A DNA stretch of 34,041 nucleotides from JAGXQV01 sp964527565. GTDB taxonomy: Bacteria; Pseudomonadota; Gammaproteobacteria; Burkholderiales; Sulfuricellaceae. Below, piece by piece: positions 22,221-31,584 of this stretch (position 1 is the stretch's first letter; every line of letters starts with the position of its first letter). The notes below the pieces were generated by a model. The model ran no database searches. It saw only the letters and a program-made list of their open reading frames with translations, and had not been told where the DNA came from. The stretch covers positions 1 to 34,041 of the forward strand of contig CAZGOY010000036.1 of assembly GCA_964527565.1 (NCBI GenBank), in the 5' to 3' direction. Position numbers and translations under genes: made by a program.

Positions 22221-22964
22221 TCATGCGTTCAGGTTCAGCAGCTGGCTGGCCTGCCGGGCGTTGGCGTCGGCGTTCTGCACCAGTTTCAACTGCATTTCAT
22301 ATTGGCGCGCCATGTTGATCATGCCGACCATTGATTCCACCACGTTGACGTTGCTGCCTTCCAGCGCGCCGCTTTGCACGCGCACGTTGGCATCGGCCTG
22401 CACCGGCGCACCGTCGCGGCGGCGAAATAGACCGTCCGTGCCTTTCACCAAGTCAGCTTCCGGCGGATTGACCAGCTTGATGCGCCCGATGACCGCCACC
22501 GTGGTCAGGGGCGTGCCGTCCGGGATGATGGAAATGGTGCCGTCGCGACCTATCGTGATACGCACGTCCGGCGGGATGGCGATGGGGCCGGCGTCACCTG
22601 CCACCACCTGGCCGCTGCGCGTCTGCAACTGGCCGTTCACCCCTACCGTCAGGCTGCCGTTGCGGGTAAAGGCCTCGCTGCCGTCCTCGGTCTGCACCGC
22701 GATCCAGCCCTTGCCCTGCACCGCCACGTCAAGATCGCGTCCGGTCTGCTGGAGCGGCCCTTCGCGCAGGTCGGCGCCCACCGTCGAATCGACGACGAAG
22801 GTGCGCGTTGCGGCGCCTTCACCATGCACCGGCAAGGCGCGAAAGGCGTTGGCTTCGGCCTTGTAGGCGGTGGTCGAGACATTGGCCAGATTGTGCGAAA
22901 TCGAGGCCTGCTGCAACATCGTCTGCTTGGCGCCGGTCATGGCGATGTAGATCATGCGGTCCAC
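22221..22964 (-). CDS. flgF: Flagellar proximal rod protein FlgF
   Basis: A 247-residue rod protein. Its opening MDRMIYIAMTGAKQTMLQQA, with SISHNLANVSTTAYKAEANA after it, is characteristic of FlgF. RDLDVAVQGKGWIAVQTEDG is the core motif and NVNVVESMVGMINMARQYEM begins the C-terminal helix. FlgF joins FlgB, FlgC and FlgG in the rod and is exported by the flagellar type III system without a cleaved signal. It is 38 bases after flgE and 31 before flgG. Confidence 0.95.
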   Translation of the reverse strand: MDRMIYIAMTGAKQTMLQQASISHNLANVSTTAYKAEANAFRALPVHGEGAATRTFVVDSTVGADLREGPLQQTGRDLDVAVQGKGWIAVQTEDGSEAFTRNGSLTVGVNGQLQTRSGQVVAGDAGPIAIPPDVRITIGRDGTISIIPDGTPLTTVAVIGRIKLVNPPEADLVKGTDGLFRRRDGAPVQADANVRVQSGALEGSNVNVVESMVGMINMARQYEMQLKLVQNADANARQASQLLNLNA

Positions 22965-23002
22965 GACGTCTCCTTAGCTTTCACGCCTTACTTCTCAGCG
23001 GA

Positions 23003-24301
23003 TTAGCGCAGGTTCACCAGGGTCTGCAACACCTGATCCTGGGTCTTGATGGTCTGGGCATTGGCCTGATAGACGCGCTGCGCGGTAATCATGCCGACCA
23101 GTTCCTGGGTCAGGTCGGTGTTGGAGTCTTCCACTGCCGCAGATTGCAACACCCCCATGCTGCCGCTGCCCGGCTTGCCGACCACAGCCTGCCCGGATTC
23201 CGGCGATTCCACCCACTGGTTGCCGCCCAGCGGCTTGAGTCCCTGTAGATTGGTGAAGTTGGCGACGGCGATTTGCCCCATGGTCTTGGTTTGACCATTG
23301 GTATAACGGCCCTGGATAAAGCCTTCTGCATCGATATTGAAACCGGACAGACGACCGGAAGCAAAACCATCCTGGGTCAGCGAAGTGACGCCGAAGTTGC
23401 TGCCGAACTGGGTAATGCCGCCGAAATAGTGGGTAACTTCCTGGGTGGTATCCCAATCCACGGTCTGGCCGTTCCAGGGTTGGACCGGGGTGCCATTTAT
23501 GCCCAGCGGCGGACCGGCGGGGGCGGTCATTTTGCCGTTGGTGTCGAATACCAGGTCATCCATCTGGAATACCGTGCCGCCGGTGTTGTAGCCGCCATCC
23601 ACGGTCATGTAGGCGTGCCAGGTATTGGCAGCGGCACCATCCTTGGCGAAATACAAGGTGGCCACGTGGTCGTTACCCAGGCTGTCGTAAATGGTGATCG
23701 AAGTCGAGTCGTTGTACATGGACGGATCCGGCGGCACGTAGGTCGGCGGCGTGGTGTTCGGCACCACTTCGGTCAAGGTTGCGGGCATGGGGGTGATCGG
23801 CGCAGCCTTGCGCGCATCCAGATTGGCGGTGATGTCCATGCGCGTCGAGGCGTTGGGGTCGATGTCCGCCGTGTTGATCCTGAGGTCGCCCAGGTTGCCG
23901 GTGATGGTGCCGTCGTCCAGCGCCTGGTAGCCGGTGAGATGCAGGCCGGTGTTGCCGACAATGTTGCCGTCCCGGTTCATCTGGAACTGGCCGTTGCGGG
24001 TGTAGCTGATGGCGCCGTTGTTGCTCATGCGGAACAGGCCGGTGCCGTTGATGGCCACGTCCAGCGGGTTGTTGGTGGTGCTGATGTTGCCCTGGGTGAA
24101 CTGTTGCGCCACCGCCGCCAGCTTGGTGCCGATGCCGATGGAGTTGCTGCCCGCGCCGGACAGCGAGGCCGCATAGACGTCGGCAAATTGTGCCTGCGAC
24201 CCTTTAAAGCCCACCGTGGATGCGTTGGCGATGTTGTTGCCGATGACGTCGAGATTCTTCGACGAGGCGTTCAAGCCGCTCAGACCTTGTTGAAAACTCA
24301 T
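23003..24301 (-). CDS. flgE: Flagellar hook protein FlgE
   Basis: FlgE polymerises into the hook. The 432-residue protein has the N-terminal D0/D1 segment (MSFQQGLSGLNASSKNLDVI, GNNIANASTVGFKGSQAQFA). A large middle region includes STSITIYDSLGNDHVATLYF, typical of the hook D2 domain. The C-terminal part is GSMGVLQSAAVEDSNTDLTQ with ELVGMITAQRVYQANAQTIK. Its ends are close to those of the short paralogue at 7693-8526. It follows flgD by 34 bases. Confidence 0.96.
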   Translation of the reverse strand: MSFQQGLSGLNASSKNLDVIGNNIANASTVGFKGSQAQFADVYAASLSGAGSNSIGIGTKLAAVAQQFTQGNISTTNNPLDVAINGTGLFRMSNNGAISYTRNGQFQMNRDGNIVGNTGLHLTGYQALDDGTITGNLGDLRINTADIDPNASTRMDITANLDARKAAPITPMPATLTEVVPNTTPPTYVPPDPSMYNDSTSITIYDSLGNDHVATLYFAKDGAAANTWHAYMTVDGGYNTGGTVFQMDDLVFDTNGKMTAPAGPPLGINGTPVQPWNGQTVDWDTTQEVTHYFGGITQFGSNFGVTSLTQDGFASGRLSGFNIDAEGFIQGRYTNGQTKTMGQIAVANFTNLQGLKPLGGNQWVESPESGQAVVGKPGSGSMGVLQSAAVEDSNTDLTQELVGMITAQRVYQANAQTIKTQDQVLQTLVNLR

Positions 24302-24335
24302 GATAGCCTCCTACGCTGCTGGTTCTGGTTGTCTG

Positions 24336-24989
24336 TTAAAAAATCTGGGTGACCTTGGTGGCGTCCAGTTTTGTTCCGTCCGACAGGTTCAGAGAAGTGC
24401 CGGTAGCGCCCAGCATGACGCTGGTTACCAGATTCAGCGACAATCTGTCCGCTGTCACTTCTTCGGTTCCCTGCATGGCTTTCACGGAAAAAGTGTATTC
24501 CCCGTTTTCCAGCACCTCGCCGCTTGCGGACTTGCCGTCCCACTGGAAAGATACCGTTCCAGCACTTTGATCGCCCAGTTCAAGGGTGCGCACCACGGTA
24601 CCCGCCGCATCCTTGATCGACACTGTCACCTTGTCGGCGGCCTCTTCCAGGTCGACGCCGCCAAGCGCCATGCCATCCTGCATCTGCAATGTCGATCCCG
24701 GCGCCAATACGCCGTGCCCGATCATGTTGGCTGCCTGCAAGGACTGGCTGGCGGCGAAACTCTCGACCATGGATGCCATGGCGGTATTGAGTTTTTCGAT
24801 GCCGGTAACCGTGCTCAACTGCGCCATCTGCGATGTCACCTCGGCGTTGTCCAGCGGATTGAGCGGGTCCTGGTTTTTCATTTGCGTGACCAACAGCTTG
24901 AGGAAACGGTCCTCCGTCGCCTGCGTGTTGCTGGTGCTGGCGGTGCTCTTGGGATTGACGATTGCCTGTACTTCCGAGACGCTTGCCAT
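24336..24989 (-). CDS. flgD: Flagellar hook assembly (capping) protein FlgD
   Basis: FlgD is the scaffold that caps the growing hook and is later discarded. The 217-residue protein has the N-terminal signature FLKLLVTQMKNQDPLNPLDN with AEVTSQMAQLSTVTGIEKLN. A C-terminal FlgD Ig-like/Tudor region follows (GTVSFQWDGKSASGEVLENG, YTFSVKAM). The position between flgC and flgE is canonical. An AGGAGG-like site precedes the ATG. Confidence 0.95.
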   Translation of the reverse strand: MASVSEVQAIVNPKSTASTSNTQATEDRFLKLLVTQMKNQDPLNPLDNAEVTSQMAQLSTVTGIEKLNTAMASMVESFAASQSLQAANMIGHGVLAPGSTLQMQDGMALGGVDLEEAADKVTVSIKDAAGTVVRTLELGDQSAGTVSFQWDGKSASGEVLENGEYTFSVKAMQGTEEVTADRLSLNLVTSVMLGATGTSLNLSDGTKLDATKVTQIF

Positions 24990-25011
24990 TTCAGCCTCCT
25001 TGGCTCAATGA

Positions 25012-25422
25012 TTACTGACCCATGGTCAGTGTTTTCAGGAGCAGCGTCTTGGCGGTACTCGCCATATCGACGTTGTTCTGGTACGAACGCGAGGCGGAAA
25101 GCATGTTGATCATCTCCTCCACCACGTTCACGTTGGGTGTTGCCACATACCCCTTGGCGTCGGCCAACGGGTGCTTGGGGTCGTACATCAGCTTGAGCGG
25201 CGTGTTGTCTTCGATCACCGACTTCACTCGTACACCCACTGCGCCTTGCGCGCCCGCACCGACGTTCTCGGCGGAAAAGATCACCTGCTTGGCCCGATAG
25301 GGCGTTCCGTTGGAACTGGTCACGCTGTCGGCGTTGGCCATGTTGCTGGCCACGGTGTTGAGGCGCAGCGACTGCGCGGTCATGGCCGACCCGGCGATAT
25401 TGAATACGTTGGAAAGCGACAT
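25012..25422 (-). CDS. flgC: Flagellar proximal rod protein FlgC
   Basis: A 136-residue rod protein with SLSNVFNIAGSAMTAQSLRL, NTVASNMANADSVTSSNGTP and YRAKQVIF at the N-terminus. Its C-terminal end is VATPNVNVVEEMINMLSASR with SYQNNVDMASTAKTLLLKTL. Its ATG overlaps the flgB stop by one base (TAATG), indicating coupled translation of the two rod subunits. Confidence 0.96.
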   Translation of the reverse strand: MSLSNVFNIAGSAMTAQSLRLNTVASNMANADSVTSSNGTPYRAKQVIFSAENVGAGAQGAVGVRVKSVIEDNTPLKLMYDPKHPLADAKGYVATPNVNVVEEMINMLSASRSYQNNVDMASTAKTLLLKTLTMGQ

Positions 25423-25829
25423 TATTGCTGCCCTTGAATGGCGGTCATCAGGCTCTTCACCTTGCTGGATACGCGGTCCACCACGAACTGGTAGTGGATG
25501 GCGTTATCCGTGAACTGCCCGCGTTCGATGTTCATATCCACCGTATTGCCGTCTATGCTCGGCTGGGTGGGGTTGCGGTAGGCCAGCGCCACACCCAGCG
25601 GGTTATCCTGTTTCGGCAGCAAGTGGCGCGACGAAGTGGTTCGCAACTGAATCCGGCTTTCCTGCCCGTCAGCCGCACGCTTCAGTTCACCGGCGAAATC
25701 GAAATCGCGCGCCTTGTAATTGGGGGTGTCCGCGTTGGCGATGTTCGACGCCAGCACCTGTTGGCGGTAGGCGCGCAAATCCATGGCCTTTTGCAGGAAA
25801 CGGAAATCGCTGTCGAGATGACTGACCAT
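25422..25829 (-). CDS. flgB: Flagellar proximal rod protein FlgB
   Basis: The first gene of the rod/hook operon. The 135-residue product has the FlgB features ALRAYRQQVLASNIANADTP-type N-terminus (here MDLRAYRQQVLASNIANADT), NYKARDFDF, and the end DNAIHYQFVVDRVSSKVKSL. FlgB is the most proximal rod subunit and is exported by the flagellar type III apparatus. A sigma-54 promoter lies about 40 bases upstream of the ATG. flgA and flgM, often found just upstream, are absent here. Confidence 0.95.
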   Translation of the reverse strand: MVSHLDSDFRFLQKAMDLRAYRQQVLASNIANADTPNYKARDFDFAGELKRAADGQESRIQLRTTSSRHLLPKQDNPLGVALAYRNPTQPSIDGNTVDMNIERGQFTDNAIHYQFVVDRVSSKVKSLMTAIQGQQ

Positions 25830-25870
25830 GATTCAAGCCCTAATTAACGAGATGCTTTCGTGAACAGGTG

Positions 25871-25888
25871 AAGCAGGGATCATGCCAA
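25871..25888 (-). promoter_or_regulatory. Sigma-54 promoter of the flgB operon
   Basis: On the - strand it reads TTGGCATGATCCCTGCTT, with GG and GC 10 bases apart and good -24 (TTGGCA) and -12 (TGCT) elements. Transcription would begin near 25861, giving a leader of about 30 bases before flgB. Sigma-54 control of rod/hook operons is known in several proteobacteria and implies a FleQ/FlrC-type activator elsewhere in the genome. Confidence 0.75.
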
Positions 25889-25962
25889 CGAGCAAGCAGG
25901 CTATAAATTAGGGAAGCGGCGCTGGATGCGGAGAGAGATGGGGTGGTTGGCGGCGGCAAGAA

Positions 25963-25978
25963 TTGCCGTCAGCGGCAA
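25963..25978 (-). terminator. Possible weak terminator after the TOPRIM-like gene
   Basis: TTGCCG and CGGCAA pair around a four-base loop about 30 bases after the stop codon of the DUF4276 gene. Only a short T-poor tail follows, so termination would be weak. It separates the ATPase/TOPRIM pair from the flgB promoter. Confidence 0.35.
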
Positions 25979-26005
25979 ATTACTCATAATTGTTGCAAGC
26001 AAATG

Positions 26006-26626
26006 TTATCCATTTATAACGCCGCCTGACGCGCGGCACAAGAATGACATCTGCGCAGCCCACTCCTTGCACAGCTTGCGAAACGAGCGGCTGCGATCAT
26101 AGGCCTGCTGCAAATCCATGCGCGCCGAAAAAGCCGGTTGATCTGTGGTCTCCCCGTAGGCGTTGCCTGTCATGCGCGCCTTCATCCACCCTTTGGCATC
26201 CCGCGGGCGCTCTGCATCGATGGTTTCCCCCGGATCAAAGGAAAACCCCCGCTGCCCATGCAGCGATGCGGCGGCAGCGATGAACCATGCCTCGTATTCC
26301 CGGTTCGCCAGAACGACGGATATCCGCCGGTGTGGAATACATCTCCGGGCGCGCTCCAGAATTTGCATTCCCGCTTCAGCAGGGCAGTCGTCGTCAGCAT
26401 CCAACAGCACGAGAATCCAGCCATTCTCGCCACACTTGGCGGCCGCCAGAGACAAATGCCGTTGAAATTCTTCATCCCGCTTCAGGAATCTGTCGCGATG
26501 AACCCGTATCGGGGGAAGTACCTGGACGAAACAATCCGGTGTTTGCCATTCACCGATACGCCGCAACAAAACCGGTAGCGCCGCCACCTCGCCATCTCCT
26601 TCCACGATGACGGCGACCGCAGTCAC
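26006..26626 (-). CDS. DUF4276-type TOPRIM-like protein, partner of an AAA ATPase
   Basis: A 206-residue protein with TOPRIM-like hallmarks. AVIVEGDGEVAALPVLL places the conserved Glu at residue 9, and WILVLLDADDDCPAE gives the acidic D-x-D-x-D cluster at 76, 78 and 80. TOPRIM domains of this type coordinate metal for DNA or RNA cleavage in OLD-family nucleases. The rest (VVLANREYEAWFIAAAASL) fits DUF4276. GTG at 26626 overlaps the ATPase stop (GTGA), so the two proteins are made together. Anti-phage or plasmid-exclusion function is inferred from this architecture, which recalls ATPase plus TOPRIM-like pairs in abortive-infection systems. Confidence 0.75.
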   Translation of the reverse strand: MTAVAVIVEGDGEVAALPVLLRRIGEWQTPDCFVQVLPPIRVHRDRFLKRDEEFQRHLSLAAAKCGENGWILVLLDADDDCPAEAGMQILERARRCIPHRRISVVLANREYEAWFIAAAASLHGQRGFSFDPGETIDAERPRDAKGWMKARMTGNAYGETTDQPAFSARMDLQQAYDRSRSFRKLCKEWAAQMSFLCRASGGVING

Positions 26627-27828
26627 GGTTCAACCTCACCAAACAAATCGATTTGGTTTTGCGACTGCTCGGCAAGGACCGCCGGATCGGGCGCCAACTG
26701 ATTCAGGCGTAACAACTCCCCCGCTGAAAAAAGCTGGTCGCGCATTGCCAGCCGCGAAGCCCCGTCCAGCGGCGCAATATGCGTTTCACCACCCTCGGAA
26801 ACCACGGCAAGCAGGCCATCCGCGCTCAACCCACGGTCATCCAGAAGATCGGGGCTATGGCTGGTAACAATCACTTGGGTGTCCCGCGCGGCGCGTACCA
26901 GCGCCTCGCGCAACGCAGCGCTCGCCGCAGGATGAAGGGCAGTTTCAGGCTCCTCGATGCCGACCAGTGAAGGCGCGTAATCCCGGTTTCCCTGAAACAA
27001 CGCCGTCAACACGCCAAGTGCCCGCAAGGTGCCATCGGACATGTTTTGTGCTGGAAAGCGCCATGGGTGCCTTGCCCCCGCCATATCCTGCCGGAACTCC
27101 AGCGTTTCCATCGGGCCGATCTGTTTTCTTTCGACCCCATGCACCATGGGGACGACCGTCTGAAGGTATTCCTGAATGATTTCCACCCTGTCGGAAGCCA
27201 CCCGTTCCAGATGCCCGATGACGCTGGCTATATTCTCCCCGACCGGTTTGAGCAGGCGCCCTTCCTGCGGTTTTTGCAATTCCCGCATCAGCTTTGGATT
27301 GAGGTTATAAAAACCCATTGCCGTCAGCGCGTCGAACGCCGGGCGAAACGCTGCCAAGCCCGAGACCGCCACCAAGGCCAGGCGGTCTGCCGTCACCGCT
27401 GGGAAGATCGCCTCGCTGCTTGCCTTCAGTTTTCCTCGTTCAATCTGGAAAAACGGTCCCTTACCAATGCCGCCGATAACGCATTCTTCGGACTGCACTT
27501 CGTAACCACGGCCTGCCAACGCACCAACGTTAAAGGCATAATGACCGCGTTGCCCATCTTCCAGCGTGAATTCCAGGCGAATACCGAAGTGCGTGGGATG
27601 GCCGCTGGAGCGCCGCCGAACTTCATTCAACCCGCCGCGTTCGTTTAGCGCGTTGTCGAGCGAGCAGGCCAGCGCGTCACGCACCAGATGCAAGGCATCC
27701 AGAAAATTGCTTTTCCCCGAACCATTGGCACCGACCAGAAAGGTGAGTGGGTGAAGGCGGACATCGCAGTAACCGATGCTCTTGTAGTTGCGCAACACCA
27801 CGCGGTCGAGAAAGACGGGGCCACTCAT
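26623..27828 (-). CDS. OLD/RecF-like AAA (AAA_21) ATPase
   Basis: A 401-residue SMC/RecF-like ATPase. FLDRVVLRNYKSIGYCDVRL is the usual first strand region. GANGSGKS at 33-40 is Walker A, NMSDGTLRALGVL is the signature-like motif, GIEEPETALHPAA is Walker B and VIVTSHSPDLLDD is the H-loop/switch. This is the ATPase half of OLD-type proteins. The TOPRIM half, normally fused behind it, is encoded by the next gene. ATG at 27828 is preferred over an in-frame start at 27999: a GGGAG site precedes it, it matches the family start, and the longer form would run into sucD with a non-family sequence. Confidence 0.88.
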   Translation of the reverse strand: MSGPVFLDRVVLRNYKSIGYCDVRLHPLTFLVGANGSGKSNFLDALHLVRDALACSLDNALNERGGLNEVRRRSSGHPTHFGIRLEFTLEDGQRGHYAFNVGALAGRGYEVQSEECVIGGIGKGPFFQIERGKLKASSEAIFPAVTADRLALVAVSGLAAFRPAFDALTAMGFYNLNPKLMRELQKPQEGRLLKPVGENIASVIGHLERVASDRVEIIQEYLQTVVPMVHGVERKQIGPMETLEFRQDMAGARHPWRFPAQNMSDGTLRALGVLTALFQGNRDYAPSLVGIEEPETALHPAASAALREALVRAARDTQVIVTSHSPDLLDDRGLSADGLLAVVSEGGETHIAPLDGASRLAMRDQLFSAGELLRLNQLAPDPAVLAEQSQNQIDLFGEVEP

Positions 27829-27928
27829 TCGGCTACTCCCTGACAATTCATATCCAGATTGAGCGCATTTTGCCGGGCTTTCCAAAAAATCGGCATGCGT
27901 GGAAAGACCCATTCCCCGCGCTGAATTT

Positions 27929-28816
27929 TCAGGCTCTGGCTTTCCGCTTGGCAATCGCCGCCAGCATGGCCTCGCCCATGCCTGCAGGGGAGGCGGCAAC
28001 CACCACGCCGGCGGCTTCCAGTGCGCTGATCTTGTCGGCGGCTAGGCCGCTGCCGCCCGCGATGATGGCGCCGGCATGGCCCATGCGCTTGCCCTTGGGC
28101 GCGGTCTGCCCGGCGATGTAGGCGGCCACCGGCTTGGTGACGTGGGTCTTGATGAATTCCGCCGCCGCTTCCTCGCGCGTGCCGCCGATTTCGCCGACCA
28201 GGATGATGGCCTCGGTCTGCGGGTCGTCCTGGAAGCGTTGCAGGCAGTCGATGAAATCCAGCCCCTTGATGGGATCGCCGCCGATGCCCACGCAGGTGCT
28301 TTGCCCCAGCCCGGCCTTGGTGGTCTGATAGACGGCCTCGTAGGTCAGCGTGCCGGAGCGCGAGACGATGCCGACCTTGCCCTTCTGGTGGATGAAGCCC
28401 GGCATGATGCCGATCTTGCATTCGCCGGGGGTGATGATGCCGGGGCAGTTGGGGCCGATCAGCACCGCACCGCTGCCCTTCAGGGCGGACTTGACGCGCA
28501 TCATGTCGAGCACCGGAATGCCCTCGGTGATGCACACGATGACTTCGATGCCGGCATCCGCCGCTTCCATGATGGAATCCGCGGCAAAGGCCGGGGGCAC
28601 GTAGATCATGGTGGCGTTGGCCTGCGTTTCGCGCACTGCGTCGCGCACGGTGTTGAAGACCGGCAGATTGATGTGGGTCTGCCCGCCCTTGCCCGGCGTG
28701 ACGCCGCCGACCATGCGAGTGCCGTAGGCGATGGCCTGTTCGGAATGGAAGGTGCCCTGCTTGCCGGTGAAGCCCTGGCAGATGACGCGGGTGTTCTTGT
28801 CGACGAGTATGCTCAT
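27929..28816 (-). CDS. sucD: Succinyl-CoA ligase alpha subunit SucD
   Basis: The alpha subunit of the TCA-cycle enzyme that converts succinyl-CoA to succinate with NTP formation. The 295-residue protein has VDKNTRVICQGFTGKQGTFH (CoA site), GPNCPGIITPGECKIGIMPG, VSRSGTLTYEAVYQ and MGHAGAIIAGG, where the His is phosphorylated during catalysis. Full length. It follows sucC by 16 bases as a normal sucCD pair. Its end is 100 bases before the ATPase gene on the same strand. Confidence 0.97.
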   Translation of the reverse strand: MSILVDKNTRVICQGFTGKQGTFHSEQAIAYGTRMVGGVTPGKGGQTHINLPVFNTVRDAVRETQANATMIYVPPAFAADSIMEAADAGIEVIVCITEGIPVLDMMRVKSALKGSGAVLIGPNCPGIITPGECKIGIMPGFIHQKGKVGIVSRSGTLTYEAVYQTTKAGLGQSTCVGIGGDPIKGLDFIDCLQRFQDDPQTEAIILVGEIGGTREEAAAEFIKTHVTKPVAAYIAGQTAPKGKRMGHAGAIIAGGSGLAADKISALEAAGVVVAASPAGMGEAMLAAIAKRKARA

Positions 28817-28832
28817 GATTGGTCTCTAGTCC

Positions 28833-29996
<1,164 letters not shown>

Positions 29997-30033
29997 GAGG
30001 GACGTTCCTGGAAAAATACAATGAAAACGGAGA

Positions 30034-31446
30034 TTACAAGTCGATGTCTTCCGCCCACAGCAGCGCCTGGATATGGGCCTGGTTGACCGCCTTCGCATCG
30101 AAGCCGCAACTCTCGGCGATGCGCGCAATCCCCTCTTCATCGGCCTCCTCGCAGGCAATCGCCAGGTCCAGATAAGGCGCATAGACCCCGCTGTGCTGGG
30201 TCAGCGCCTCGGTGATCTGCTGCGCGAGATGCAGGCGTTCCACCGCCTGCGCCATGGGCATGTTGAGCAGCACGTCGAGCAGGGAAAACACGCCGACGAT
30301 GAACAGACTGTCCTTTTCCCTGGCGCTGAAACGCTCCTGCCCGAGCAGTTCGGCCAACCGCGCCCTGACCAGGGCGGTTTTCAGCAAGGCCTTGCTGCGC
30401 GGGTCGATGCTGCCGCTGGTGAAGAGCAGCAGGGTCAGCCAGCGGTAAAGCTGCTCGTAGCCCAGGATGATGATGGCGTGCGCGATGGAATTGATTTTCT
30501 GCGCCAGCCCGTTCACCGGCGCGTTCATGTAGAGCAGCAGCTTGTACGACAGCATCGCGTCGTGCTTGAACACCGCTTCGATGTCGGCGATTTCGGCGCG
30601 GCTCTTGACCATGTTGAGCAGTTCCATGACGCGCACGCGGTCACTGTCCACGCGGGAAGGCGCGGCAGGCTGGAGCTTGGTGAAGTAGTAGCCCTGGAAA
30701 TAGTGGAAAAACAGGCGATGGCAGGCCTCGAACTCCATTTCCGTATTGACGTGACGGGCAATGAGGTGGGCCTGCGGGGCCTTTTCCAGGAGTTTGTCGA
30801 CCATGCGCGCCAGCTCAATGGCATTGAAGCGGGTCACGTCGATGCGGATGTACTGGGCCAAACCAAGCAAGGGCTCGATGGCCGATTCCGGGGTAAAGTT
30901 GTCGAGCGCGATCTGGTAGCCCAGCGCCTTCAGTTCGCGGCAACGCGCCGCCAGCTTGTCGTCGTGACGCGCTTCGAAATCGACACAGAACACCACCCCT
31001 TTCTGCGGCAGGGACAACAGCAGCGGGTTGCCCAGCAGCGCGGACGGCAGGGCAATCAGCGCCGCCTTGCCGCCGACCAGGCGACTGATGTCGAGTTCGA
31101 TCAGGCACTTGACCAGGGTCTGCGCGTGCAGATTGCGCAGTTCTTCGGTATCGCCGGAGGCAGTGTGCCGCAATTGCAACTCGTAAGCCATCACGTGCTG
31201 CGCACGATCCAGCAAGGGTTGGCGCCCGAGAAAACGCTGTTGCAGGGTTTCCTGGCTGGCCGACTGGCCCGAGGTCTCCACTGCCAGGATGTCGGTTACG
31301 ACCTTGCCGTCCGCCACGTGCCCGGTATCGACCGCGCGGCTGGCCTGGATGACGGGCGGCGCGGCGCCATCCTGCGCCATGGGCGGCGGAGGACCGTCTG
31401 GCGCCTTGGTTGCGCCGATAAGGTTTTTGATGAACTTGCCCAGCAT
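30034..31446 (-). CDS. EAL-HDOD signalling protein with degenerate EAL domain
   Basis: A 470-residue cytoplasmic protein: a low-complexity N-terminus of about 70 residues (Pro/Ala-rich), an EAL-type domain at ~75-260 and an HDOD domain at ~265-460. The EAL motif itself is replaced (AYELQLRH). The catalytic loop is altered (IALDNFTPE where active enzymes have a DD pair), and ARHVNTEMEFE stands in for the usual ExVE segment. It is therefore unlikely to hydrolyse c-di-GMP and may only bind it or a partner. HDOD is supported by LLNMVKSRAEIADIEAVFKH, LSYKLLLYMNAP and AIIILGYEQLYRWL. ATG at 31446 has GGAG upstream and replaces the longer frame from 31533. Such proteins are often linked to motility control. 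Confidence 0.88.
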   Translation of the reverse strand: MLGKFIKNLIGATKAPDGPPPPMAQDGAAPPVIQASRAVDTGHVADGKVVTDILAVETSGQSASQETLQQRFLGRQPLLDRAQHVMAYELQLRHTASGDTEELRNLHAQTLVKCLIELDISRLVGGKAALIALPSALLGNPLLLSLPQKGVVFCVDFEARHDDKLAARCRELKALGYQIALDNFTPESAIEPLLGLAQYIRIDVTRFNAIELARMVDKLLEKAPQAHLIARHVNTEMEFEACHRLFFHYFQGYYFTKLQPAAPSRVDSDRVRVMELLNMVKSRAEIADIEAVFKHDAMLSYKLLLYMNAPVNGLAQKINSIAHAIIILGYEQLYRWLTLLLFTSGSIDPRSKALLKTALVRARLAELLGQERFSAREKDSLFIVGVFSLLDVLLNMPMAQAVERLHLAQQITEALTQHSGVYAPYLDLAIACEEADEEGIARIAESCGFDAKAVNQAHIQALLWAEDIDL

Positions 31447-31487
31447 GCGTGTCCGCTCCGTAAAAGGCGATTCCCGCAAATCAGAGC

Positions 31488-31516
31488 ATTCTATCACGGC
31501 AGACCAGGAAGATTGA
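31488..31516 (-). promoter_or_regulatory. Weak sigma-70 promoter candidate for the EAL-HDOD/sucCD genes
   Basis: On the - strand TCAATC is followed after 17 bases by TAGAAT, about 40 bases before the EAL-HDOD ATG. The -10 is good and the -35 poor. Confidence 0.3.
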
Positions 31517-31584
31517 CCCTGTGAGGCTGTCAAACTTGCGGCGAACTGGCCGCCTATCCGTCCGACCGGTTCAGGCGGATTGGG

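Noticed and set aside
27829..27999. 57-residue N-terminal extension of the AAA ATPase
   Set aside because: Not family-like, would overlap sucD, and the ATG at 27828 has a good ribosome-binding site.
30073..31524. 483-residue antisense frame opposite the EAL-HDOD gene
   Set aside because: Low-complexity shadow with no family features; the opposite strand has a recognisable domain order.
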